NCBI RefSeq assembly: GCF_018139145.2
Contig: NC_059478.1
Location: forward strand, 13,251,001 to 13,315,000
Direction of reading: 5' to 3'
DNA: 64,000 nt
DNA from: Gymnogyps californianus
Lineage: Eukaryota > Chordata > Aves > Accipitriformes > Cathartidae
Each line of letters opens with the position of its first letter. The stretch's first letter is position 1. The notes below the pieces were generated by a model that was not told the origin of the DNA, ran no database searches, and worked only from the letters and a program-made list of their open reading frames with translations. Of the stretch, positions 23,901 through 35,105 are shown one piece after another. The position numbers and the translations under genes are program-made.

Positions 23901-26900
23901 GATGGACATAGGCAATAAGTCCTGTCCTTGATCACACTAAATTTGCACTCAGATGTTTCTTTGAGTAACCCTGAAATAATGTTTTATATGAACCCTATCT
24001 TTTTTTTTTCCTCCTCCTTTTCCTCCCTGATCTCCAATATAATTTTAGCATTAGCAGAGATCTAACCATGTTTGCTAAGAAATCCTCTGGAAGATCTTTG
24101 CTCCAAAGCAGTGACTACGAATCACTTATATGTATCATATATCTCAGCTGCCTTGTAAAATAGGAAGTCCATGTATAGAGATACAGTCATTGATCACTGG
24201 TATTGTTCTTTGCTGTTGGTTAACTCTTCAGTTTGTGGCACTCTGATGGTTCCTTGTAGAGCGTGGCTGCCTGCCTTCCCTTTCCTCTGTTCTACGGGCA
24301 GCGACGGGCTGTTGTCATCTGCTCAGAAGGAGCCCTTGAACCAGTCTGTATGTGGAGCTCTCCTACCTGAGCTGTAAGCCCAGTACCTATCGTCATCTTC
24401 AAACCTGTCCAGCCTTACTTTGTCTGTGCTGCCTCGAAAGGCTGTTGGGTAGCTGTTGATGACTCAAGAAGAAGAAGGTGCCATTGAATCTTTGTGACTG
24501 CCTGAAAGGAAGTGTTCAAAGGTATACAAAAAGGAAAGCAAGGTGTATAGATGACTCTAGTTTTCTTTCCTTCTTCAGGTCTTGCCCAGGACTTCTTTAC
24601 AACAAAAGAATACATCTTCATAAATATCTCATAGTGTCTGTCGTACTTGGGCCTTCACTGGAGCATCTGAACTGTTTTGTAATGTAGGTGTTGTGCAGTA
24701 ACATAAGTATGATGTTGCCTTTACTTCTATGTATGTCATTTTTTTAGTGGTAGCAGTAAGGAAGCTTTCTAGTTGTACTGATCTCAGATATGAGAAACAG
24801 TAGACAATATTGTGAAATAATTGTTATAGAACCAGGCAGAATTTTCTGACAAATCCAGCTTGGAAGGCTCACTTTTTCTTTTTTCTTTTTTTTTTTTTCT
24901 TTTTCTGAAAAACATTATTTAAAATATTTCACGGAGCCCAGGAGGCTTTAAGTGACTTGACCGTTGCATTACAACATCATCAACACAATACCTTTATTAC
25001 ATTTTAGTTCAAGTCTCAAGTTTGTTTTGGTTTTTTTCCCCCTTTTTATTTCATGTTGATATTTATAAATTCCTGTTTTATCATATTTTTTGTGTGGTCA
25101 TTCTGTAGGTGAGCAAGTTGTGTGGGTTTTCTGTTTGTTTGCTTGTTTGTTTTACCCCTCTGACTGGTCAGTTTAGCAGTTTGAACTTATATTTCAACGT
25201 AAGTTTTTCCTTTCCTGGTTTATTTTCACTGTGTTCATCACCATAACCCTTTGGCACTGAAAGCAGTATTTTTGAGGAAAGAAATAATAAAACTGAAGGT
25301 AAAGGCTTTTTAGAGATCTCTTCCAGTACAGCACAGAGAAAAGTATTTGCTTTCCACAACCCCCTTCCTGCTCTGGTAGGCTGCGCTGTAAGGCAGCAAT
25401 TACTGATCTTACTTCACCCTGATGAAGCACTATTTTGCAAGATAAAATAAGGACTGGTAAGCAGTGGTTTTCTCCAGGAAAGGAACATCTTCTCTGATAC
25501 TATTGCCAAGTCAATGAATGAAAGATCACTCTTTCATTCCCAAAGTTGTTTTGCAAGAGCTGTCCGAGCAAACCTGGGAGACTGCAGGATGAAGCAGCTC
25601 ACAGAACAAGGTTTTTCTAAGTATCATTTTAAAGTAGAGAAAAGAAATTCTCCTGCCTCCAGACTTCGCTTGGAGGAGAAGCTGCTGTAGCTGTTCTGCA
25701 GTGCGATCTCCAGGAACACATCCAGGAAACTCTGAAGCCATCCTCAAGTTCTTCCTGTGCAGGAAGCTGGGGTGCAGGGAGGTGAAAGAGGAGGACGAGA
25801 TAAGTGTGTGGTACCTCCTACACCATGTAAATTTGCCTCTTTTGAGCCATCTCTAGCATAGACTACTATCCAGAGATAGGAAATCTAAGCTCAGTTGTTT
25901 CTGTTCTTGAAGGAAAACAGTAAGTAATGAGAGTTACCACGACGGGAAGTCTAGGTCTCCTGGACTTGGTTTATCTGGGAAAGCTCTGGAGAACTGAGCC
26001 TAGAACAGAGCTAAACTTACAATCAGTCCTCCTAATTTGCAAGTGTAGTGGTTCCTGCCTCTTGGTAAGGATGCAACAAAGCACAGATGAAGGCATGAGG
26101 GCTGCTACAGTGCTTCCACCCACCACCTCGAGGCATGGACACAGACATTGCTGTGCCTTGAGGCTATGGAGGAATGTTCTGCAGCTACTCATGGGAAGTG
26201 TAGCATAATACCATATGTAGCATTGATAAACTGCCTTTCCTCAGTTGTGATCTTATTCATATTAAAAAAAAAAAGCGCCAATTCTTAAACTGGATCATTG
26301 TCATAATTAAGGCAGTGAAAGTGCAAAATGGGGTGGAGGGGGAAGTGTTTCAAGACCGCAGGTAGAGTCTAAGCATGTAGGAAAAACTGTCTCACTGGTG
26401 TTGAGTATAGTAGATACAGTTGTGTGGTGACGTCTTCTCTATGATGCCTAGATCTGTAAGGGTACAGTTTGATGTAACCTTTACTTCATGGCAAAGATTC
26501 TTGAGTACTTAGATGGATGAGTAATCCTTTTGAATTAAATTATCTATTCACAAGTTTAAATGCAGACATGTTCAAGTACAATAATATTTTCTTGACTATG
26601 TACAACTAATAACTACACAGCATTCACACTGCTAGTATAGTTATGCTAAGCAATATGTAACAATCTTGCCCTTAATTTAGTCTCTCTGTTTAAATCTTTT
26701 GCCTCTTCATCACTTTAAATTTTCTTTAAACAATGATTAAAATGAAGTTTTTAGTAAAACACAGAATTAGGAAGAAAGTTTGAAAAGAGGAGGTAAATGT
26801 AACTTTTTGGGAGATTTTTATCACCTTTTTTCCCCTTCTGTCATTTTCATTTCCCTCTTATTTTCTGATTTCAAACTAGCTGGACTTGGTTCAAATACTC

Positions 26901-27594
26901 ATGCTATTTTGATGATATTTATGGATCAAAAGAATATGATTTCCATGGCAACTGCTCCAGGTTTTGAGCAAATATCAGCTTTGAAGGTGCTTTCTCTTTT
27001 TTGGGTTTGTATTTTGTGCTTATTTAGGGAGGGATTTAGATCTTGTTTATAAACAGAGGACTTAATTTGAAGAAGAAAAGCAAAGTTCAAAAGAGAATGG
27101 AGTGTTCAAGATATTAGATCCAGCTGCAGAGTTCTATCAGGTTCATTCTTTGTCCTTGAGTATTTGAGCTGGTACAATGTTCAAAAAGCAATCTTTAGCA
27201 TAAGAAATACGATATTGCATATAATCATATTATTTCATAGTTTCTAAATAAGTGTTCTGAAAGAGTTATTCTTATTTATAGTTTTGTGGGCCACCGGCTG
27301 TCCATTTGGTGGTGATGCATATGATGTGGGTAGATTACATGGTGAAAATGTAGCTGCTAAGCTGAATTGAAGGATAAGTGTTCTGAATGTTTTTTTCTAA
27401 TATTACTTTTCCAAGTAAGGAATTGCTATAGTTATCACGGACATTTTTTGTGTGTGTGAATGCAACTGAAATGTTTCATGTTGTCAAAAATAAGATTGCA
27501 AGTGCAATCTTTCATTTTGAGATACATTTTGTACTGTGCAAAAGTTCTAGGAATCAAACTTAAGCAAAAGTGATCTGAAAATATTTTATTTTTG
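20988..27594. other. Unique sequence, no gene seen
   Basis: There is no supported gene. Small items are an A11 run at 23358-23368, a T-rich tract at 24872-24905 and an A11 run at 26264-26274. Three patches are richer in G and C than the background: 22750-22990, 24235-24400 and 25640-25790. They carry short open frames on both strands (for example minus 22702-23037 and plus 25927-26208) that I cannot assign. They may be decayed, unrecognised repeats. Confidence 0.5.
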
Positions 27595-27656
27595 ATATTA
27601 TATTTATATATATATTTATATATTATATATTTATATAAATATTTTATATTATATTT
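27595..27656. repeat. Pure A/T tract, 62 bases
   Basis: Sixty-two consecutive bases contain only A and T, made of irregular TATATTTATATA-type units. It is a low-stability, easily unwound stretch typical of AT microsatellites. The minus-strand open frame across it (27435-27818) is rich in I, Y, K and N only because of this composition. Confidence 0.95.
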
Positions 27657-28161
27657 GATTGTTTTCACATTGGTCAAGTTGCAACGTAGATAGTACAGTT
27701 TGAAAGGGATTACTGAAAACAGAAGTACTGTACATATAGGCTGCCTTTGTTGTAGAACATATGGGTGGACAGGACGGAGCAAACTGGATTTTCCTGTTGA
27801 GAAGTGGAAGTTGCTCACGTGGTAGCTGGTAGGTGAGAGCCTTGTTGGCAGCTATTTGTTGCCATTTGATGTTTCTGTTAGCAAGTGGTGACTCTTTCCC
27901 TAACTATGGGAAGCTTGCTCTGTAAGCACTGATGATAATAACTGAACCTGATTGTTGCTTGCACATCGCAAAATGCGTTAGGACAAAGTTTTCCCATTTT
28001 GAATGCCTGCTCTGCCTGCACGTTAGCTCCTACCGCTTGTAGACCTTAATCTTGAAACAGCTGTAATACCCTTGTATTCAGTGTACACAGCACCAGATTC
28101 TTCTAAAGGAGTCAGTATTTATTGCCCACCATTATAAAAAAAAAAAGTATTAAATTCAGAG
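27657..28161. other. Unique sequence, no gene seen
   Basis: Nothing is identifiable apart from an A11 run at 28136-28146, just left of the palindrome. Confidence 0.5.
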
Positions 28162-28204
28162 ATTCATGAAGCGCATATCAAATTTTGATATGCATTTCAT
28201 GAAT
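28162..28204. repeat. 43-base near-perfect palindrome
   Basis: The left arm at 28162-28182 and the right arm at 28184-28204 are reverse complements at 19 of 21 positions, with a single T at the centre. The only mismatches pair 28171 with 28195 (G/T) and 28172 with 28194 (C/A). In RNA the first would be a G-U wobble. The arms are A/T-rich with the outer word TTCATGAA. An A11 run lies 15 bases to the left. It may be a cruciform-prone site, a minimal foldback remnant of a DNA transposon, or a product of inverted duplication. The stem is too short for a typical microRNA precursor. Confidence 0.92.
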
Positions 28205-28310
28205 TGTTGGGAAGTCAGTGATACTGAAAAATAACGAATCCATGACTTTAAAGATGGAATAATTCTTGCTAAGGCTCAGCTTTTCTGACCATGGTTCAGA
28301 AGCGCTGTTG

Positions 28311-28352
28311 TACACATGTGTGTATGTTTATGCATTTACATGCACGCACGTG
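28311..28352. repeat. Alternating pyrimidine/purine tract
   Basis: Runs such as TACACATGTGTGTATG and ACATGCACGCACGTG give mostly alternating Y/R sequence, which can favour left-handed DNA. It lies about 110 bases right of the 43-base palindrome. Confidence 0.6.
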
Positions 28353-29418
28353 AACAGTTGTGGGAATATCTACATTTGTCAATGTGATATTTACTCTTTG
28401 TTATACTTTGGTGCTGGTATCTCAAGGAATGAGGCAGGGGACTTGTAGGGCACAACAGAATGTGATTATCTCATGAGTAAATTTTAACTACTTCTCACAA
28501 TACATATTCATGAGAAGGCAAAACTGAGGCTGCACAGGCGTTTCCTGGTTCTCTTGTATGTACATGAAATGTCTTTTAGAGAAAAAAATTAAAGTATTGG
28601 TTATGAGCAACACCACCTCCCCGTGTGTTATTGGCAAGGTTGGAAATCTTACTTTTGGGCATTGCACCATCAGTTGCTAACTCCTGGATTATTGAAGTAG
28701 CTATAGCAGGTGGAGGCACAAAGACTCTAGGGATGGGTAAAGAGCTGAAATCTGTGTAGAAGAAAGAGAAACTGGAAGGGGGCTTCCACTGTGGACCAGT
28801 TCAGTGCCAACACTGAAGACTTAAGCCCGTTTCTTCCCTTTTTTCCTCCCCAAAATCCACAAGGTAAAGAAGGATGCATGGAGAAATAGGCAGGAATACT
28901 TTGGGGTCAGTGTGCAGTGTTAAGGGATAAGTATTCCGGCGGGGATGGGAGTCTGAGCACCTGCACGGTTGTTACATTAGACGATGCTTTATTGCTGTTG
29001 TTACACTGTTACACAATGTCACGCAGTGCACTGCAGCAGGCAGTAAATTCACACTGCGTATCACCGCACCCCTGGAGGTCAGGAGACCTCAGTGACAGCC
29101 TTCAGAATCACAGGACTTACCTTGTTTCACTGCTGTACTTGTTCTCTCTCTTCATTCATTTTCCATTATGTGTTGGTAACGCATCCACAAGGCACTGGGC
29201 AGTAAGCTGTATTATCCTAATTGGTTTTGATTAAACACCGCTCAGAACTTTTGCAACCTAACAATAAAGCAAAGGCACAAAGACAGGTTTTTGGTCTCTT
29301 CAGGGAACCACTCTCTGCAAATATCCTCCTTAGGTTGTAGGGAGCTACAATGTTGACTAATTTTGATCACCAGCCTTTAAATAAATGCTGTATATGGATG
29401 TGCTTTATGGAACATTGC

Positions 29419-29434
29419 GGGGAGGGGGGCGGGG
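29419..29434 (+). repeat. G-rich tract
   Basis: GGGG, A, six Gs, C, GGGG in AT-rich surroundings. It has three long G runs rather than four, so it does not meet the usual quadruplex pattern. It shares the GGGGGGCGGGG core with the tract at 4169. Confidence 0.85.
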
Positions 29435-29815
29435 AAAAACTTAGAATACTTTTCTTCATATTTTTCTGTATCACCACCCACACTGTCAGCTGCTATCATA
29501 TTTTTCTGGCTTTGATACTGTTATTCATTAAAAAAAATAACAGAGCAAGGTAGCTTTGGCTACTCGGCTCCTCTGTAGTCTTGAAGTTTGTGTGCCATTT
29601 TGTGGTATCATGTGACTGTGAAGTCCTGGATGCTAACACCAATGTTCTTTAAAAAGCCAGATAGTAACAAGCCTTTCAACTTTTATTTTCTAATTTTATT
29701 TATTAGTTTGTTTCTCAGGGAGCTAGAGCGTAACTCTATTTACAATGTATTTATTTTCTCAGACCTATACAGAAATGGAAGTGCTGGACAAAATGCTATG
29801 AATTTTTCCCTACTC

Positions 29816-29835
29816 TTTTTTTTTTTTTTTTTTTT
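29816..29835 (-). repeat. Poly(T) run, T20
   Basis: Uninterrupted T20, i.e. poly(A) on the minus strand. No retroposon body is recognised to its right. Confidence 0.95.
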
Positions 29836-32603
29836 AGATGTAATTTTGTGTAAGGAAACCAGGCTGATGCCCTCCTGTGGGGGGCCTCTTGTACTTGCAC
29901 AGAGCATTTTGTCTTTGCTAGACCCACATAGTGCTTTTATTGTAGTCAGGTTACAGATACCACTTAGTAGGAAAGAATGCAGATTGTAGCTAAGAATGGG
30001 AAAAACTGACCAAAGAGTTTTGGTTAGGATTGTTTCACTAAATTTCATGTTTGAATGGTGATATTAGAATAAAAGAGAATCAGAGAGTGTTTTTCAAGAT
30101 TTTTAACTGGAAGTGTGAAATCAAGAGGGGTAACTTTTCAAGAGTCTATGCAATCAAGCACGTTGCACTGAGTATCTTATGATTTCGATTCATCCATGCA
30201 AATATACTCTAGTTTGGTGTATTCTCACAAAAAAGTTTTGTAAACTGTGGTCAACCTACTAAGGTTCAAGAGTTGCAAGTTTGTACCGAAATGAAAAGTC
30301 AGGAAATACCTTTTTGCAGATTGTCTACTGATAAGCATGTTTTAAGACTCTGAACAGGATAAAAAAATCTGTTATGGCTTCAAGTTTCCATGTAAATGTT
30401 TCTCATAGTTCTAGCTGTGATGTATTTCTGGAACTGAAAAGTTCACTGCTCATATACTTTTTAAAACCAAGAATGAGTTTCAAAAAACTTTGTTAGGGTG
30501 GCTTCTTTAGTGGTCTTTTTAATATTTGAGAGTTGTACGTCAGATTATGCATAGAAATACCTGGTTGATTCAGTCTGTTTTGCATACTAATTTTATCCTG
30601 TTAGAGCTGTATTTAATTCAACTGAGTTACCTTTGATGTTTGTATGAGTGCTGAAGTAAAACTGCTCTTTTCTAACTCAGGAGCTGAATAACTTTTGAAG
30701 GGATGCTAAAGGGGTGCTCCATGGTGTGCCATGCACCTCAGCTCCTTGTAAGGTAAGAGGGAACTACAGATATATAGCACTTTGGTCACATCAAGGACAC
30801 CCTGGTATGCTGTTTTTTTCAGAGTAAACCTAATTTATTTACTTCCTTGCTAAAGGGTAATGTTTTTGAATCTTGGATTAGAGTATCCTGATTTTTTTTT
30901 TTTCCAGGTACATAAAAATGTCCTGTTTTGAGAAACAGATAAACTAGCAAACAAAGTGTTTCCAAATTCCACTTAAGTAGTGTTAAACTACTTCTATTGA
31001 ATAGAAAATTCAGTGTTTCAGGTCTATGTACAACTGAGTTAGCTCCTAACAAGTAGGATGCTTTGACTTCAGGAGAGATAATAGCATACAGAGACTTTAA
31101 CCTTTAGGTCACTTGACTGAACGCTGCCCAATTTACCATAGATCAAAAGTCATTTGTATGTGATGGCTTCACTGGCCTGTGTGAAATGAGTTAATGGCTT
31201 CAGTTTGCTTCACAGAGGAGAATTTTCCATGTTGCAAGTGGCTAAAGCTGTTGACGGCTCTTCCAGCAGACATGTTAACGTTTGACTGTGAATGGAGGCA
31301 GATGCCTTCCTTCTGTGCAGGAAGGACATAGACAAGGAAGAGTAGGGACACTGGTGCTGCTGCCGTCTGATCCTACAAACATACAGTGGATGCCAGTGCT
31401 GCCACACTATCGAGACAAAAATGCCTCTTTTATTTAAATTTGACAGAAGGAAAAATAGTGACTAAAATGACTAAATAAAGAGTAAATAATGAATAAAGAG
31501 TAAGAGCTAAGTTCTACCCTGTGCTGAATCCATATTTGTGCTACTCTGGGGGTCCCTGGAACTGTGAAACCAAATATGGAGCTACATGGGTTCCCTGGGC
31601 TTAGAGAAGCTGTGGGCCCTGCCCAGCACCCTGGCCCTCCGTGGCGTTATCTGTTCCCGATTCTGCTTAGTTTCCCACTCCTCGGTTATCAGCAGTGGTT
31701 GGCTCTGAGCAGTGGCCTGCAGCCTGGCTGTGCTTGCTGTGCTAGCTAGCGGTGTAACACTGACTGCAGCTCATTTGCTGCTGTTTTTCACAGGCACTAC
31801 ATCACAACTAGTGCCTTTATCTAAAAAACTATTTCACTCCTTTCTGGTTCCCTGTTGAGAAACTACCATTTGCTCATGCAGAATCACAATGGAAAATGTC
31901 AAGTCATTTTGAGTTTGCCAGGATCTGGGGAGGAAGGGAGAAAGCCCCATAACAGAATTAACTTTTATGAGAGTGAGCCAAGCCAGGCATTTAACTCCTC
32001 TTCATCGTATGGTTTTATTATGTAATGCTTTAAATACAGAAGAGAAAGACAGGTGGCAGTCAAAGAGCAGGAGAGGACACCAGCCACTGGAGAAAAAGAC
32101 TGTGTGGTCCCTAGGCAGTGGAGATGAATAGGAAGGAAGGAATACAGCCACAGATATCATAACATTAATGGAGGCATACAGGGCTGACCCAAACATGAGA
32201 TTGTTAAGAGCAGATACAGGGTTCATACTATGTGATATCTTCTTTCCCTTGCTCTCTTTCTCTCTCTCCATGTTGTTTTGAATTCATTTTCCTGTGTGGC
32301 TCCAGGACTGTTGTGATTTCTTTCCCCCAGGGATTGGCTTTCTATTACTTTTGGCTACCACGTACCTTTCATTTTTGTTTTAGGTTTAATGGAGTCTAGG
32401 CATTAATGTAAAATAGCCTGAGATGGTTGCATTTTTCACAAGTCATAAACTGTTACATGTTCTATTTATGGCAGTGATATTGGTATGAGACTAAGGGTGT
32501 TAGGTAATTACAGACAAAATTATTTGGATTCTTGTTAATTCTGTAAAGGTACAGAGTTAAATAGCTATCACTAGGTCACATGAACTAATTGTTCAGCATT
32601 TCA

Positions 32604-32625
32604 AAAATAAATAAATAAATAAAAT
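32604..32625 (+). repeat. (AAAT)n microsatellite
   Basis: About five units of AAAT/AATA. A short inverted repeat follows at 32646-32669 (TTCTCCAG / CTGGAGAA, 8-base spacer). Confidence 0.9.
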
Positions 32626-35059
32626 TAAAATAACAGGGCTTTGACTTCTCCAGTTATGTAGCTGGAGAATCTGACTGTGGAGATGCTGTTTCACATTGAC
32701 AAAACATTCTCGTTTACAGCCCTGCAAGTCTCAAAGTTATCAGGTTTTTAAAAAGGCAATGTTTCAACTGGCTGTAGACATTTCTTTGTATTAGACCAGA
32801 TGAGCTTCACTAGAGAGTCCCAAATAGCCAATTTCTTGAGTTCTTCCAATGAGGAGTTCAGGACAATGCAGTTTGTTTAGTTATGATAGCAGTAGTGATA
32901 CAAGAAAAATAAGCTCATATAAGTCAGTGTCAGATCTGTGCCATTTCAACACATCCCCTTAAATCTCTCGCTAGCTGTCTGTCTCTGCATTTATACTGTG
33001 TTCTTGCTGTTGAAAGTCTGTTTACTTCACTATGTTGTTTTGCTTGTAAGGTTGTAATAAGGCTAAAGGACTTGATTCTCCAAGCTGCTAAGTACCTCTT
33101 GTATTGTGCTGTACACCCTCAATTCTATTGCTTGAAGCACTCAGTATCTTGCAAGATCCTACCATTCTAGAAAGAGAAATGCACTCAAAGTCTTTTGCAA
33201 TTCTCTGATGAAAGCCACTATAGCCTGTAGAACTGCCAGGTACAATTATTATTATTCAGGCATTGTACCAGTAGCATCTATTTCTGCATTTCACTTATTC
33301 TTAAAAAATTTAGAGAAATGGTTCTCTGTCACCAGAGATGAGAAGGTTTTTAGTATCTCTATCATCCCACGCTTTTTACCTGCTACTTATTTGTCTCTTT
33401 GTCAAAAATTATTCCCCCAACTTTCTTCTGAGACCCTGATAGGTGGAAGTTTTTATTTAAGAATTAAGAACAGAAGCAACAATTTTTACAAAGATTACGT
33501 ACCTATTCTGTTTGTTTTTCCTCCTCCTAAAGTGCAAAGTCTACATGAATAATTATCCTAGTAGTAGTTTTTCAGTCTCACCATAGCTGGAGTGTGTTGA
33601 AATTTATCTGAACTTTTCACAAGAAGTAGCAATGTTTGAATATTTGAAATTAACTTTCTCAAAATGATCTAAAAATGGAAATTGTCTTTTGCTGTCTTTT
33701 TGTAATATGTTTGGAAAAAGTAGTCACCATTTTCAGGTCCAACTGCAAAGTCAGTTTTTTAACAAGCTGAATGCCCTGATACAAGGGACTTTCATCTCAA
33801 TCATCTTGCTCACTGAAAAATTGAGCCACTACTCTAGGCTCTTTCTCTAGTCAGTAGAGAGGGCAAGCAGCTCCACAGGGCAGTTCATCCCCTACTAAAG
33901 ACCTGTTTTAGATGGAGTGAGTTTCTCTCTGGAGGCACTTATCTTTCTTGACTATGGAGATACATAGATAATAAACCTAGACTAGACACCCATGTTTCAA
34001 TGTTAAAAAATAATGAGTTGATTCTCACCCTAAAATCATGTATTATCACAACTGAAAAATATGCTTTTGGCATCTGAGTTCAAGAGGACTGTAATTAGTC
34101 ATTATCTCTGGATCATTACTCAAGCAAACCTTTAAGGGAGTGTTCCTGATTAATGATTGCAGGACCAAGATCTGTAAGAATCTCTGTAGGAAGAGACTGT
34201 GATCTCTGCTGCTTTAATGAGTTTTAGTTCTGAGATTCATTATAGTTGAGCTGGCCTTGTGAGTGGCCGTGAGAAATGATTTCTCTCCAAAGTATGCCGC
34301 TAGCACTGAGCTGGATAAGTATTTGTAAGGGGCTCTTGCAAACATACCGTTTTTTTATTTTTTTAAAGTGGAGTCCACTTTTGTTTCTCTTAGCATACCT
34401 CTTTGTTTTCCTTTTGTACAATGTGTGAGAAACAGGGCTAGAAACGTGATTATATTCTCGGCTATGTAAATCAGAGTAGCTTTACTGGCAGAAAACACCA
34501 TGCTACTGTTCCATTAAAAGATGAAAGCTGTGATTGTTTGAGGTTCGTTCTTTACACTTGTATGTATGATGCTCCAGCGCAGGAGACTTGTTCTTGTAGT
34601 CTGATACTGAAAATGGGGAAATCCTGTGTGCGTCTAATTTCTACTATTGATATAGCTGAAGTAGGTATGCCAAGAGGATATATGAATAATAATTTGTTAG
34701 AAATATTAGATGTTTGAATTGGAGGCAATTGAGAATTTACTGTAAATTTAAAATTTATCTGTACTGTAAATGTAGTCAATCTAATAAAAGTATATATGAA
34801 GAGTGGAAAAGGGATTACGACAATTTTCTTAGATAATGGTTGGGAGTTTTGCTATTTAGGGTGTTTTTTGACAAAGTAAGAACAAACCTTAATGGCAAGT
34901 TCTTATATCCTCTGAGGTTTCATTGTCTTTTAGTATTTCCTTTGCTTTTGCTGCTAGATAGGTGCTTCAGACCTTAGCAGTAGGATCTCAAATGTTAGTT
35001 TTCATTTCAGAAGCAGTTGGTCTGGAATGAGATAAGCCAGAGAGATCACACTAATTCCT
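32626..35059. other. Unique sequence, no gene seen
   Basis: There is no supported gene. The 114-codon plus frame at 33208-33552 has no recognisable domain. Nothing else stands out except the 8-base inverted repeat at 32646-32669. Confidence 0.5.
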
Positions 35060-35105
35060 TTTCCCCTCTTTTTCTCTCTCCCCCCCCCCCCCCCACCCCC
35101 CCCCC
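35060..35105 (+). repeat. Polypyrimidine tract with C15-A-C10 run
   Basis: CCTTTTCCCCTCTTTTTCTCTCT-type sequence leads into C15 (35080-35094), a single A at 35095, and C10 (35096-35105). The complementary strand is a long G run. It is low complexity and a likely sequencing or assembly trouble spot; run lengths may be unreliable. Confidence 0.95.

Larger units (their letters stand above)
28205..32603. other. Unique sequence, no gene seen
   Basis: There is no supported gene. It holds an alternating pyrimidine/purine tract at 28311-28352, a G-rich tract at 29419-29434, a T20 run at 29816-29835, a T12 run at 30892-30903, and a somewhat GC-richer patch at 31550-31760 with no recognisable content. 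The 133-codon plus frame at 29588-29989 is interrupted in sense by a phenylalanine run derived from the T20 run, and I do not regard it as a gene. Confidence 0.5.

Noticed and set aside
27435..27818. 127-codon minus-strand frame
   Set aside because: Much of it is translation of a 62-base A/T-only tract.
28162..28204. microRNA precursor from the 43-base palindrome
   Set aside because: The stem is only about 21 pairs with almost no loop, too short for a typical precursor hairpin.
29588..29989. 133-codon plus-strand frame
   Set aside because: It passes through a T20 homopolymer giving a phenylalanine run; no recognisable domain.
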